Shown piece after piece: positions 6,592 to 15,883 of a stretch of 21,939 bases of DNA. Source of the stretch: Rhodobacter sp. (GTDB taxonomy: Bacteria > Pseudomonadota > Alphaproteobacteria > Rhodobacterales > Rhodobacteraceae); the NCBI GenBank assembly GCA_027482795.1, contig JAIXVS010000138.1:1-21939 (forward strand), written 5' to 3'. Below the pieces are notes generated by a model, which was not told where the DNA came from, ran no database searches, and saw only the letters and a program-made list of their open reading frames with translations. Positions within the stretch are counted from its first letter, which is position 1, and each line of letters starts with the position of its first letter. The position numbers and the translations under genes were made by a program.

Positions 6592-8520
6592 TTACTGGGT
6601 CAGGGTCAATTGGGCGATGTTCGACGCGATCATCCGCAAGGTCGATCGGATGTTTGTTTCGCCTACCGTGAACACATGCGCGCTAGAAGTGGCGCAGCCG
6701 TTATAGACGGGGTTGGCAAGCGTGACGTTGGTGTTATGCGCTCTTTGCCCATCGGTCGTTGCCGTGACCGAGGTGCTGCCTGGGCCGCGCATCATGTAAA
6801 TCAGCACGCCTTGCTGTTTGGCGGCGTTGCACAGCGCGGTAAAATTTGCGCGGTCTTGGGCGCTGTCGCGCACGATATAGGTGAAACGGTCAACCAAGGC
6901 CGACCACGTGTTTGTCGAATTGGTCACGGGGCTAAAGGGGGCCATGTAAAGCTGGCGAATGATGGTGAAGAGGGTGATTTGCGACATGGCTTGGCTCCAG
7001 GTTAGGCGCACGGGCGCGCCGCCACCTGGGTGCTGATAGGGGGCGGCCATCCACTGCGCATTTTCCGATGCGGGCTGCGGATTGACCGTTATGCCTTGGG
7101 TCACCCAATAGGGCCGCGTTGGATCGGGTGCATTGTCGTGAAACACGGACAGGCGCACGGGCCGCGTTGGTGTTGCAGGCCCCGGTGTGCGCCAAATGGT
7201 CGAGGGGGTATCGCCCAAAAATTCAGGGCGAATTTCGCGGCCCCATTGACCGCCTTGCAGTTGGGATGAGGCGTAGTTGGACGTGGCGAAGGCATTGTTT
7301 GTGAAAAACAACAACACTTTCATCGTGTCTGCTGCGGTATAGCTACGCGGGCGGCCCGAGACGGGGCTAGGTGATACATTAGCGGTAACTTGGGCATCAA
7401 TCAACCGCTCTAGGCTGGGATCAAGGGCCGACAAGGCCCATTTCAGCCCGCCCGTTGTATCGGCAGTGTTGCCAAGGACAAAGCTGGATGCCACGATTGC
7501 GTTCAACTTATTGTTGATCGTTGTCGAGGCTGTCGCGCTGACGGGGCGGGCCACTTGCACGCCAATCAGCGGGGTGTTGCCCGTCACGGCCAAAGGATCT
7601 GTTTGCAGCCTACAGCTGCCCGCGCCGTTCAAAACGCTAGCAGCTTCGGACGTTTCGTTGAATTGAACGCTTTGAAATTCGATGGTTTCCCAACTGGTGC
7701 CCCCATAGCCCGTACCTGCCAACATTATTGGCCAGCTCCAGATATAGGGGTCATCAAAGTTGATACCCAATTCGCCCCGTTCCGTTTGCGAAAAATTCAG
7801 GCAAGCGCGGTTGTCGGTATTGCTAAGCGGCGGTTTGTTGGTGTCATTAAACCGCTCGATCAGGGGTGTGCCCAAATAGACACTGTCGCCATAGGGAATG
7901 ATGTTCACCGATACTTTGTTGCCCGTATCGGGCGCGGCGATTGTGTTCAAAAACACCTTAAGCGGGTCGCGCAGGGCGTTCCAAAACACAGAATGGGTTG
8001 TATCAATGGCGATGCTGATTTCCAAGTTGGGCAGTTTCTGGCGCGATTGCGCGGTCAGGGCAAAGGTTTTGGTGGGCGTGTTGCCTGCGCCTGTGGCGTT
8101 GGGGAACAGCCCATTAAAGGTAAAGTTGCCCGACAGCGTGGTCGAGCGTTCGCTGTTATTTGTGGTAATGACAGGATCGTTCAGCCCGTCATCGCCCGCT
8201 TCGGATTTGTCCATGCAATCTTTGGCAACCTTCTTTGCGCGTGCCGTCTTTTGTTCCGCGGTCGCGTTTGGAGCGGTCGCCATGCCATCGATGCGGTTTT
8301 GCGCCAGCGATGTCATCAGCGTGCAGCGATCAAGCGCGTCTTGGGTGGCGACGCGTTTGGCCTCGTAGTTCATTGTGTCCACAGCAAGCCCGCCGATGCC
8401 CACCATGCCAACCAAGGCGACAAGCGCGAAAACGGTTAGTGATCCGTCTTCATAGCCTGATGTGGCGCATGTGCCTTTGGGGCTGCGCTGGGGTTGCAAT
8501 TTACTCGATGACCTTGGCAT
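6592..8520 (-). CDS. tadG: TadG-like protein with degenerate von Willebrand A fold
   Basis: 642 aa. Residues around 25-48 (EDGSLTVFALVALVGMVGIG) are the TadE/TadG N-terminal transmembrane segment, here with Phe instead of Glu at +5 as in many TadG proteins. The large extracellular part has a vWA-like core: LEISIAIDTTHSVFW corresponds to strand 1 and the metal site, and KVLLFFTNNAF to the later strand that normally reads TDG. The metal-binding DxSxS is thus DxTxS and the Asp of TDG is Asn. Several Cys follow (ACLNF, GSCRL, LCNAA, YNGCA). TAGGAG 8 nt upstream fixes the start. First gene of the three-gene operon; divergent from soxB. Probably a surface or pilus-associated protein of the Tad apparatus. 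Confidence 0.85.
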   Translation of the reverse strand: MPRSSSKLQPQRSPKGTCATSGYEDGSLTVFALVALVGMVGIGGLAVDTMNYEAKRVATQDALDRCTLMTSLAQNRIDGMATAPNATAEQKTARAKKVAKDCMDKSEAGDDGLNDPVITTNNSERSTTLSGNFTFNGLFPNATGAGNTPTKTFALTAQSRQKLPNLEISIAIDTTHSVFWNALRDPLKVFLNTIAAPDTGNKVSVNIIPYGDSVYLGTPLIERFNDTNKPPLSNTDNRACLNFSQTERGELGINFDDPYIWSWPIMLAGTGYGGTSWETIEFQSVQFNETSEAASVLNGAGSCRLQTDPLAVTGNTPLIGVQVARPVSATASTTINNKLNAIVASSFVLGNTADTTGGLKWALSALDPSLERLIDAQVTANVSPSPVSGRPRSYTAADTMKVLLFFTNNAFATSNYASSQLQGGQWGREIRPEFLGDTPSTIWRTPGPATPTRPVRLSVFHDNAPDPTRPYWVTQGITVNPQPASENAQWMAAPYQHPGGGAPVRLTWSQAMSQITLFTIIRQLYMAPFSPVTNSTNTWSALVDRFTYIVRDSAQDRANFTALCNAAKQQGVLIYMMRGPGSTSVTATTDGQRAHNTNVTLANPVYNGCATSSAHVFTVGETNIRSTLRMIASNIAQLTLTQ

Positions 8521-8796
8521 AGCGGGCTCCTAATCTTGGGGGTGGGCGCGCGTGACACACCTATCCACCAGCGGTTGTGGCCCAACATCATGGCAGCGAT
8601 GTGTTCAACCCGCGCCGAAATTTGGGAATCTGCGCGAAATGCGGGGCAAATCAGCCCGCCCGCGCCACCCCTGCGCGCCGACTGTCGCGCATGGTGCATT
8701 TTTTGCCGCGAAGGCAGTTGAAAGGCGGGCGTAAAGCGGGTTGAATTGGCGCTAAGAAACGCGCAGTTCAGGCGCGGTGGCAGTTGTGGGGCAGAT
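8521..8796. other. Divergent intergenic region tadG / soxB
   Basis: 276 bases between two divergent operons, so it must hold both promoters. I find no confident -35/-10 pair, no repeat and no riboswitch-like fold. The only clear signal is the TAGGAG ribosome binding site for tadG at its left end. The soxB side has only a weak GGGGCAG. An open frame extends soxB to 8746, but those extra 17 residues lack the family N-terminus. Confidence 0.5.
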
Positions 8797-10047
8797 ATGC
8801 GCTATTCAGGGCTAAAGGTGCTGGCCGAAGGGCTGCGCGGCAACAAGGGTTGGGGCGCTGCGTGGCGCAAGCCTGACCCGAAGCCAGAATATGACGTGAT
8901 CATCATTGGCGGCGGCGGGCATGGGTTGTCGACCGCCTATTATCTGGCCAAGAACCACGGCATCACCAATATTGCGGTGCTGGAAAAGGGCTATATCGGC
9001 AGCGGCAATATTGGGCGCAACACCACGATTGTGCGCGCGAATTACTACATGCCCGGCAATAGCGAATTCTACAGCCATTCGTTGAAGCTGTGGGAGGGGT
9101 TGGAGGCGGAACTGAACTATAATGTCATGCATTCGCAGCGCGGGCAATTGGTGCTGTGCCATTCGGACGGGCAGCGCGACACCCTCGCGCGGCGCGGCAA
9201 TGCGATGATCAATCAGGGCGATGATGCGGAACTGTGGACGCGCGAGCAGGTGCGCGAAGAAGTGCCGTATTTGGATTTCGAGCAAACCCGTTTTCCCATT
9301 TATGGGGGCCTGATGCATTGGCGCGGCGGCACGGCGCGGCACGATGCGGTGGCGTGGGGCTATGCGCGCGGGGCGGATGCGCGCGGGGTTGATTTGATTG
9401 AAAACTGCGAAGTGACGGGCATTGATATAGACGGCGGGGTTGTGCGCGGCGTGCAAACCACGCGCGGGGCCATTCGCGCCAAAAAGGTGGCGATTGTGGT
9501 GGCGGGGCGGTCATCTCAAGTGGCCGCAATGGCTGGGATGCGATTGCCGATTGAAAGCCATGTCTTGCAGGCCTTTGTGACCGAGGGGTTAAAGCCCGTG
9601 ATCGACCATGTAATATCCTTTGGCATGGGGCATTTTTATATCAGCCAGTCCGATAAGGGCGGCCTTGTGTTTGGCGGCGATATTGATTTTTACGCCAGCT
9701 ACGCCTCGCGCGGGAACTTGCCGATGGTTGAGCATGTGATGGAGGCGGGGATGACCCTGATGCCAATGATCGGCCGCGCCAAGGTGCTGCGATCATGGGG
9801 CGGGATCATGGATATGACGCCAGACGGCAGCCCGATTATTGATAAAACCCCTGTGCAGGGCCTGTATCTGGACGCGGGCTGGAATTATGGCGGCTTCAAA
9901 GCCGTGCCTGCGTCTGGCTGGTGCATGGCGCATTTGATGGCGACAGACACCCCGCACGAAGTGGCGCGGCGGTTCCGTTTGGACAGGTTCCGCACTGGCC
10001 ATACGATTGACGAAGAAGGCACCGGCAGCCAGCATAATTTGCATTGA
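8797..10047 (+). CDS. soxB: Sarcosine oxidase beta subunit
   Basis: 416-aa catalytic subunit of heterotetrameric sarcosine oxidase, which oxidises sarcosine to glycine with formation of 5,10-methylene-tetrahydrofolate and H2O2. The N-terminus MRYSGLKVLAEGL is the family start, so ATG 8797 was chosen over the open frame to 8746. Residues about 33-50 (DVIIIGGGGHGLSTAYYL) are the FAD-binding Rossmann motif. RGGTARHDAVAWGYA near 177-190 holds the His that probably carries covalent FMN. GWNYGGFKAVPASG near the end is the typical DAO-superfamily C-terminal flavin motif. Length matches the family. First gene of soxBDAG; soxD begins 9 nt after its stop, whose codon overlaps the soxD ribosome binding site. 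Confidence 0.96.
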   Translation: MRYSGLKVLAEGLRGNKGWGAAWRKPDPKPEYDVIIIGGGGHGLSTAYYLAKNHGITNIAVLEKGYIGSGNIGRNTTIVRANYYMPGNSEFYSHSLKLWEGLEAELNYNVMHSQRGQLVLCHSDGQRDTLARRGNAMINQGDDAELWTREQVREEVPYLDFEQTRFPIYGGLMHWRGGTARHDAVAWGYARGADARGVDLIENCEVTGIDIDGGVVRGVQTTRGAIRAKKVAIVVAGRSSQVAAMAGMRLPIESHVLQAFVTEGLKPVIDHVISFGMGHFYISQSDKGGLVFGGDIDFYASYASRGNLPMVEHVMEAGMTLMPMIGRAKVLRSWGGIMDMTPDGSPIIDKTPVQGLYLDAGWNYGGFKAVPASGWCMAHLMATDTPHEVARRFRLDRFRTGHTIDEEGTGSQHNLH

Positions 10048-10056
10048 GGTAGGCCC

Positions 10057-10470
10057 ATGAAAATTCCATGCCCCCTGTGCGGGCCGCGTGATCGGCGCGA
10101 GTTTTATTACTACGGCAGCCCTGATTATCTGTCCCCCGTGGGGCAGGATGCGGATTTGGACGCACTCGATAACCAATTGTTCCTACGCGATAATATCGCG
10201 GGGCAGGTGCAGGATTTATGGTATCACGAGGGCGGATGCGCGGCGTGGTTGAAGGTTACCCGCAACACGGTAACCCATGCGGTTTTGGGGGCGGAATTGG
10301 TGATGGGGGCGCAGGCAGCGCCGAAACCTGCCGCCAATGCTGCGCCAAAGCTTGCTGCGAAACCTGATACTGCTGCGGCAAAACCCGCAGCGAAACCCGC
10401 CGTAAAAGCTGCTGCAAAACCCGCAGCCAAACCTGCCACCCCACCCAGAACGCCGAAAAAGGACGCCTGA
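10057..10470 (+). CDS. soxD: Sarcosine oxidase delta subunit with Ala/Lys/Pro tail
   Basis: 137 aa. The first 85 residues are the delta subunit: Cys5 and Cys8 in CPLCG, and His57 and Cys61 in YHEGGC, form the structural zinc site known from the Corynebacterium enzyme. REFYYYG and the KVTRNT segment are also typical. Residues about 86-137 are an added low-complexity tail built from AAKPA-type repeats with many lysines, likely unstructured and strongly positive. Many Rhodobacterales delta subunits have a short basic tail; this one is long. GAGGTAGG overlaps the soxB stop and serves as ribosome binding site. Only one base separates its stop from the soxA ATG. Confidence 0.95.
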   Translation: MKIPCPLCGPRDRREFYYYGSPDYLSPVGQDADLDALDNQLFLRDNIAGQVQDLWYHEGGCAAWLKVTRNTVTHAVLGAELVMGAQAAPKPAANAAPKLAAKPDTAAAKPAAKPAVKAAAKPAAKPATPPRTPKKDA

Positions 10471-10471
10471 C

Positions 10472-13405
10472 ATGCGCATTGACGGACGGGGCCTAATTGA
10501 CCGCGCAAAGCCCATCAGCTTTACCTTCGATGGCAAACGCTATCAGGGGTATAAGGGCGACACATTAGCCTCGGCGCTGCTGGCCAATGGTGTGCGCGTG
10601 GTGGGGCGCAGCTTTAAATATCACCGCCCGCGCGGGGTGCTGACAGCGGGGTTTGAAGAACCCAATGCCTTGGTTGAAGTGGTGGGCACCACCAACCACA
10701 CCCCCAATGTGCGCGCCACGGGGCAAGAGATTTTCGAAGGGCTCAATGCCCGCAGCCAAAACCGTTGGCCCAGCCTGCGCTTTGACATTTTGGCGATAAA
10801 CGATCTGGCCACGCCGTTTCTGGGGGCGGGGTTTTACTATAAAACCTTCATGTGGCCGCGCGCCTTTTGGGAAGCGCTGTACGAGCCGATTATCCGCCGC
10901 GCGGCGGGGCTGGGCTCGCTCTCGGGTAAGCATGACGAAGGGCAGTATGAAAAATCCTATGCCTTTTGCGATGTGCTTGTCATTGGCGGCGGCCCTGCGG
11001 GGATTGCGGCCGCGTTGACGGCGGCACGCGCGGGTGCGGATGTGATCCTAGCTGAGGAAAAGGCGCATATTGGCGGGCGCCTTTTGGGCGATATGCCGCA
11101 ACTGGATGGTGCGCCTGCCGCCGATTGGCTGGAAAAGGCGCGCAGCGAAATGGCCGCCCTGCCCAATGTGCGCGTGATGACGCGCACGGCGGTGACGGGG
11201 GCCTATGATGGCGGGGTTTATTCGGCGTTGGAACGGGTGGGCCTGCACCGCGCCCCGCGCGCTGACCTTCCGCGCGAATGTTTCTGGCGCATCACGGCGG
11301 CGCAAACCATTTTGGCGGCAGGCGCGCTGGAACGCCCGATTGCCTTTGAAAACAACGACCGCCCTGGCATTATGCTGGCGTCTGCCGTGCAAGATTATCT
11401 GAACATTTACGGCGTGGCCGTGGGGCAAAAGGTGGTGCTGCTGGCCAATAATGATGGCGCGCGGCGCGTGGCGCGGCAGATGATCCAAGCAGGGGTTAAT
11501 GTTCTGGCGATACTGGACACGCGCCCCGATGCATCGGTTGTCGAAGATTGCCCTGTGCATCTGAACGCCCGCATCACCAAAACCAAGGGCCGCCACGGCC
11601 TGCGCCACATCAGCGGCACCCATTTGAACGGCGAGTTTTCGTTGGACTGTGACGTGCTTGCCGTGTCTGGCGGCTGGAACCCGATGGTGCATTTGACCTG
11701 CCATATGAATGGTCGCCCACGGTGGGAGGCAAGCCTTGCCGCCTTTGTGCCGCAGGCAAATGCCATTCCCAATATGCGCGCTGTCGGGGCCTGCAATGGG
11801 GATTTTTCCACCAAATCCGCCTTTACCCAAGGGGCAGAGGCCGCCGCTGCCGCATTAGCGGAAATGGGGCGCAAACCCGCGCCTTTCGCCGTGCCTGACT
11901 GCGAAGATGCGCCCTATATCATCACGCCGCTATGGGCGATGGAGACATCGGGCGGTGTCTATGCCCGCGCTTGGCTGGATTTTGCCAATGATGTAACGGT
12001 CAAGGATGTGGCCCTATCGGCGCAAGAGGGGTTTGTATCGGTTGAGCATATGAAACGCTACACCACCCAAGGCATGGCCCCCGATCAGGGCAAAAACAGC
12101 AATATTGGCGCGCTGGCGGTGCTGGCAGATGCCACGGGCAAGGGCATTCCCGAAGTGGGCACCACCACCTATCGCGCGCCCTATGCGCCCACATCCATTG
12201 CGGCGATGGGGGCAGGCGGGCGCGGCATGGGCTTTGCCCCGCAGCGGTTTTTGACATCTGACAAACTGTCGCGCGATCGCGGCGCGCCGATGATCGAGGC
12301 AGGGCTGTGGTATCGCCCCAGCTATTTCCCCAAAGCGGGAGAAGGCGATTGGCAAACATCATGTAACCGCGAAGTGGGCTATGTGCGGGGGGCTGTTGGG
12401 GTGGCGGATGTCTCCACGCTGGGTAAGATTGATATTCAGGGCAAAGATGCGGCGCGTTTTCTTGATTTGGTTTATGCCAATACCTTTAGCACGCTGCCCG
12501 TGGGGCGCGTGCGATACGGGCTGATGCTGCGCGCCGATGGCTATGTGCTGGACGATGGCACGACCGCGCGTTTGGGGGAAAACCATTACCTGATGACCAC
12601 CACCACGGCGGCGGCGGGGTTGGTGATGCGGCATTTGGAATTTGTGCACCAAGCTTATTGCGCGGATTTTGATCTGCGGTTCATTTCCGTCACCGAAGCC
12701 TTTGCGCAATTTGCCGTGGCTGGGCCGCGCGCGCGGGTTCTTGTGGCATCCATGCTGTCTGCGCCCTTGGGTGATTTGCCCTTTATGGGGGTGGCACCTG
12801 CGCAAATCAGCGGCGTGCCCGCGCGGGTGTTCCGCATCAGCTTTTCTGGTGAAGAAGGGTACGAGATTGCCGTGCCCACCCGCTATGGCGAGGCGCTGAT
12901 GCGCGATCTGATTTCGCGGGCCGAATTGATGGGCGGGGGTCTGTACGGAATGGAGGCGCTGAATGTGCTGCGCATTGAAAAGGGCTTTATCACCCATGCC
13001 GAAATAGATGGGCGCATCACGGCGGGGGATTTGGGCCTTGGCACGATGGTATCGGCCAAGAAAGATTGCATCGGCAAACGCGCGGCACAGCGGGACGGCA
13101 TGGTACATGAAAACCGCGCGCACATGGTGGGCCTGCGCCCGCTGCAAGGCGAGGCGATTACGGCAGGGGCGCATATATTTGCCCAAGGTGCGCCGCTGAC
13201 GCGCGAGCAGTCGCAAGGCTATCTGTCATCGGTGGGGTATTCGCCGCAGTTCCAAACCTATTTGGCCTTGGGCTTTTTAGAGCGGGGCCGCGCGCGGCAT
13301 GGGGAAACTGTGATGGTGGTTGACCGTCTGCGCGGCATCAATGTGCGCGCCGAGGTCTGCGATCCTGTGTTCTTTGATAAATCAGGGGAGAGAATGCGTG
13401 GTTAA
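10472..13405 (+). CDS. soxA: Sarcosine oxidase alpha subunit
   Basis: 977-aa large subunit. Order of domains: N-terminal ferredoxin-like fold (FTFDGKRYQGYKGDTLASAL), a Rossmann NAD(P)-binding module with LVIGGGPAGIAAALTAARAG near residue 168, a second nucleotide-binding part, and from about residue 625 a GcvT-like aminomethyltransferase domain that binds tetrahydrofolate and captures the methylene group. FSGEEGYEIAVPTRYG and the GLGTMVSAKKDCIGKRA end are GcvT hallmarks. Length is normal (family about 970-1000). Third gene in soxBDAG, translationally linked on both sides: it starts 2 nt after the soxD stop and its last 8 bases overlap soxG. Cytosolic complex with soxB, soxD and soxG. Confidence 0.97.
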   Translation: MRIDGRGLIDRAKPISFTFDGKRYQGYKGDTLASALLANGVRVVGRSFKYHRPRGVLTAGFEEPNALVEVVGTTNHTPNVRATGQEIFEGLNARSQNRWPSLRFDILAINDLATPFLGAGFYYKTFMWPRAFWEALYEPIIRRAAGLGSLSGKHDEGQYEKSYAFCDVLVIGGGPAGIAAALTAARAGADVILAEEKAHIGGRLLGDMPQLDGAPAADWLEKARSEMAALPNVRVMTRTAVTGAYDGGVYSALERVGLHRAPRADLPRECFWRITAAQTILAAGALERPIAFENNDRPGIMLASAVQDYLNIYGVAVGQKVVLLANNDGARRVARQMIQAGVNVLAILDTRPDASVVEDCPVHLNARITKTKGRHGLRHISGTHLNGEFSLDCDVLAVSGGWNPMVHLTCHMNGRPRWEASLAAFVPQANAIPNMRAVGACNGDFSTKSAFTQGAEAAAAALAEMGRKPAPFAVPDCEDAPYIITPLWAMETSGGVYARAWLDFANDVTVKDVALSAQEGFVSVEHMKRYTTQGMAPDQGKNSNIGALAVLADATGKGIPEVGTTTYRAPYAPTSIAAMGAGGRGMGFAPQRFLTSDKLSRDRGAPMIEAGLWYRPSYFPKAGEGDWQTSCNREVGYVRGAVGVADVSTLGKIDIQGKDAARFLDLVYANTFSTLPVGRVRYGLMLRADGYVLDDGTTARLGENHYLMTTTTAAAGLVMRHLEFVHQAYCADFDLRFISVTEAFAQFAVAGPRARVLVASMLSAPLGDLPFMGVAPAQISGVPARVFRISFSGEEGYEIAVPTRYGEALMRDLISRAELMGGGLYGMEALNVLRIEKGFITHAEIDGRITAGDLGLGTMVSAKKDCIGKRAAQRDGMVHENRAHMVGLRPLQGEAITAGAHIFAQGAPLTREQSQGYLSSVGYSPQFQTYLALGFLERGRARHGETVMVVDRLRGINVRAEVCDPVFFDKSGERMRG

Positions 13406-13940
13406 CCTTATCGCAACAGCGCCCCTTGGCTATATCAAACCTGTGACCTTGGCAGGCACCACTTTGGCGCAGATGGACTGGGCCCAGATCACATCGATTG
13501 CGCCCTATCTGGGGCGCGGGGCGGATGTGAACCTTGCCTTGGCCAAAATTGGCCTTGGCTTTCCTGCGCCAAACCGTATGGCCAGTCATGGCGATGCGCG
13601 CATTGCATGGGCAGGGCGCGATCAGGCGTTTCTGATTGGGGCAGATTGCCCCGATATGGGCGATGCGGCGGCGGTAGTTGACCAATCGGACGCATGGGCG
13701 CGGTTTGCGCTGGCAGGCCCTGCGGCGGTGGATACGCTGGCCCATTACGTGCCTGTCGATCTGCGCCTGTCCGCGCTGCCTGTGGGTGCGTCTATTCGCA
13801 GCCAGCTTTATCATGTGCCGCTGTGCCTGATGCGCATGGGCGTGGATAGTTTTGAGGTGATGGTATTTCGTTCGATGGCGCATACGGCGTGGCATGAATT
13901 GGAAAGCGCGATGCGAATCCTTGCGGCGCGGGCGCTTTAG
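13398..13940 (+). CDS. soxG: Sarcosine oxidase gamma subunit
   Basis: 180 aa, the small GcvT-like partner subunit of sarcosine oxidase. The frame is open from 13320, but the GTG at 13398 has GGGGAG about 8 nt upstream and yields MVNLIATAPLGYIK, a plausible family start, so translation likely begins there and overlaps the end of soxA by 8 bases. Conserved-looking features include AWAGRDQAFLIG, QSDAWARFALAGPAA, and SQLYHVPLCLMRMG followed by FEVMVFRSMAHTAWHEL. Last gene of the operon. dnaG starts only 14 nt later with no terminator between them, so some sox transcripts may read into dnaG. Confidence 0.93.
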   Translation: MVNLIATAPLGYIKPVTLAGTTLAQMDWAQITSIAPYLGRGADVNLALAKIGLGFPAPNRMASHGDARIAWAGRDQAFLIGADCPDMGDAAAVVDQSDAWARFALAGPAAVDTLAHYVPVDLRLSALPVGASIRSQLYHVPLCLMRMGVDSFEVMVFRSMAHTAWHELESAMRILAARAL

Positions 13941-13954
13941 CCCATATTAGGCGC

Positions 13955-15883
13955 ATGAGCCTGCCAAACGGATTTTTGGATGAGATACGCGAGCGCGTGA
14001 CCCTTTCGGCCATTGTGGGCCGCAAGGTTACGTGGGATATGCGCAAATCCAACCAAGCCAAGGGCGATTTTTGGGCACCTTGCCCGTTTCACCATGAAAA
14101 AAGCCCGTCTTTTCATGTGGATGACCGCAAGGGGTTTTATTACTGCTTTGGCTGCCATGCCAAGGGCGACGCGCTGACCTTTATCAAAGAGACCGAGAAT
14201 TTGGGCTTTATGGAGGCGGTCGAGGTGCTGGCGCGGCAGGCGGGGATGCAAATGCCCGCCCGCGATCCGCAGGCGGCGCAGGTGGCCGACAGGCGCAGCC
14301 AACTGATTTTGGTGATGGAAGAGGCGATCAAATGGATGCGCCTGCAACTGCGCACGGCGGCTGCCGAACCTGCGCGCGCCTATTTGGCGCGGCGCGGGCT
14401 TTCGGAGGCCGCGCAGGAACGTTGGGGCATTGGATATGCGCCAGATTTGCCAAACGCTCTGTATAATGCTTTGAAACAAAAGGGGCTTTCGGATGATCTG
14501 ATCATCGCCTCTGGGGTTTGTGCCAAACCCGATGACGGACGCCCGCCTTATGACCGCTTTAAGGGCCGCATCATTTTTCCTATTCGCGATGGGCGGGGTA
14601 GGGCCATCTCCCTGGGGGGGCGCTCGCTCGATCCCAATGCGCGGGCCAAATATCTGAACGGGCCAGAAACCGAGATTTTCGACAAGGGGCGCAATCTGTT
14701 CAACCTTGCCCCCGCGCGCGAGGCGGCGGGAAAGGGCAAGCCGCTGATCGTGGCCGAAGGCTATATGGACGTGATCGCGCTTGTTGAGGCGGGGTTTAGC
14801 GCGGCAGTGGCCCCCCTTGGCACGGCGGTCACTGCCGACCAACTGGCGCTGATGTGGCGCATTCATGACGAGCCGATTATCGCGCTGGATGGTGATGCGG
14901 CGGGCATTCGCGCGGGGCTGCGCGTGGTGGATTTGGCGCTGCCCCTTTTGCAGGCCGGCAAGGGGCTGCGCTTTGCGAGCCTTCCTGCGGGGCTTGACCC
15001 TGATGATCTGATTAAATCGCAGGGGCCAGCCGCGATGCAGGCAGCGCTGGACGCGGCCCAGCCGATGGTGAACCTTTTGTGGGCGCGGGAAATTGAGGGG
15101 CGCAGCTTTGACAGCCCCGAACGCAAGGCGGCCTTGGATAAATCACTGCGCGCGCATATTGCCCGCATTCAAGATCCGTCAATCCGCAGCCATTACGGCG
15201 AGGATATAAACCGCCTGCGCCGCGAATTGTTTGGCACCAAGGCGCGGGCATGGACACCCTATGTGCGCGGGGCCAAACGCGCCGCCCCCGAACTGCCCCC
15301 CAGCCCTGCCACCAAATCATCGCTGCTGGCCACATCATCGGGCGCGGTGGACGAAGTGCTGCGCGAGGCGGTGATTTTGGCGACGCTGGTCACCCACCCC
15401 GCGCTGATCCGCCAGTTTGAAAGCGCGGTCGAACGGCTGAATTTGATTGGCCCAGATCATGCGCAGTTGCGCGATGTGCTGCTGGCCCATGCCGATAGCG
15501 ACGCTGCCCAGATTTATGACGCGGTGAACACTGCCGCCGCGCCCGCCCTTGCAACCCTGCTGACGCGCCCCCACGTGCGCATTGCGCCCTGTGTGCGAAA
15601 CCGCAGTGACAGCGACCTTGCCACGCTGTGCCTTGCCGAAGAACTGGCCAAGCTGGATGCGCACCGCGGCGCGCGGCGCGAGATTGCCGAGGCGATGGCC
15701 GATATGGAGGGCTTTGTCGATGAAGGCCTAACATGGCGGCTGGCGCAGGCCACCGCTGCGCGCCAGCGCGCCGATAACCCGCCGCGCCCTGATTCGGGCG
15801 ATTTGGGCGAAGACCGCGCCGCCATGTCGAATCACCTGCAAAATCTGATCGATTCCCGCGCTTGGGAGAAGAAATCGCGCTAA
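13955..15883 (+). CDS. dnaG: DNA primase
   Basis: 642-aa primase that makes RNA primers at the replication fork with DnaB helicase. The N-terminal zinc domain shows CPFH (Cys43, His46) and CFGC (Cys64, Cys67). The Toprim core follows, with VAEGYMDVIAL near 267-277 (catalytic Glu) and ALDGDAAGIRAG near 309-320 (the DxD-type metal site, here DGD). The C-terminal third is the helicase-binding region, divergent as usual. Weak ribosome binding site AGG 5 nt before the ATG. It lies directly after soxG and before rpoD, the dnaG-rpoD pairing of the macromolecular synthesis operon, without rpsU as is usual in alphaproteobacteria. Confidence 0.97.
   Translation: MSLPNGFLDEIRERVTLSAIVGRKVTWDMRKSNQAKGDFWAPCPFHHEKSPSFHVDDRKGFYYCFGCHAKGDALTFIKETENLGFMEAVEVLARQAGMQMPARDPQAAQVADRRSQLILVMEEAIKWMRLQLRTAAAEPARAYLARRGLSEAAQERWGIGYAPDLPNALYNALKQKGLSDDLIIASGVCAKPDDGRPPYDRFKGRIIFPIRDGRGRAISLGGRSLDPNARAKYLNGPETEIFDKGRNLFNLAPAREAAGKGKPLIVAEGYMDVIALVEAGFSAAVAPLGTAVTADQLALMWRIHDEPIIALDGDAAGIRAGLRVVDLALPLLQAGKGLRFASLPAGLDPDDLIKSQGPAAMQAALDAAQPMVNLLWAREIEGRSFDSPERKAALDKSLRAHIARIQDPSIRSHYGEDINRLRRELFGTKARAWTPYVRGAKRAAPELPPSPATKSSLLATSSGAVDEVLREAVILATLVTHPALIRQFESAVERLNLIGPDHAQLRDVLLAHADSDAAQIYDAVNTAAAPALATLLTRPHVRIAPCVRNRSDSDLATLCLAEELAKLDAHRGARREIAEAMADMEGFVDEGLTWRLAQATAARQRADNPPRPDSGDLGEDRAAMSNHLQNLIDSRAWEKKSR

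Noticed and set aside
7555..8439. 294-codon open frame on the plus strand opposite tadG
   Set aside because: Antisense to a gene with a clear start signal and family motifs; no ribosome binding site or domain.
12359..13216. 285-codon and, at 11048-11830, 260-codon minus frames inside soxA
   Set aside because: Antisense shadows of the highly conserved sarcosine oxidase alpha gene; rich in His/Arg/Ala as expected for reverse frames.
13937..14866. 309-codon minus frame opposite dnaG
   Set aside because: Covers the zinc and Toprim regions of primase in reverse; no independent evidence.
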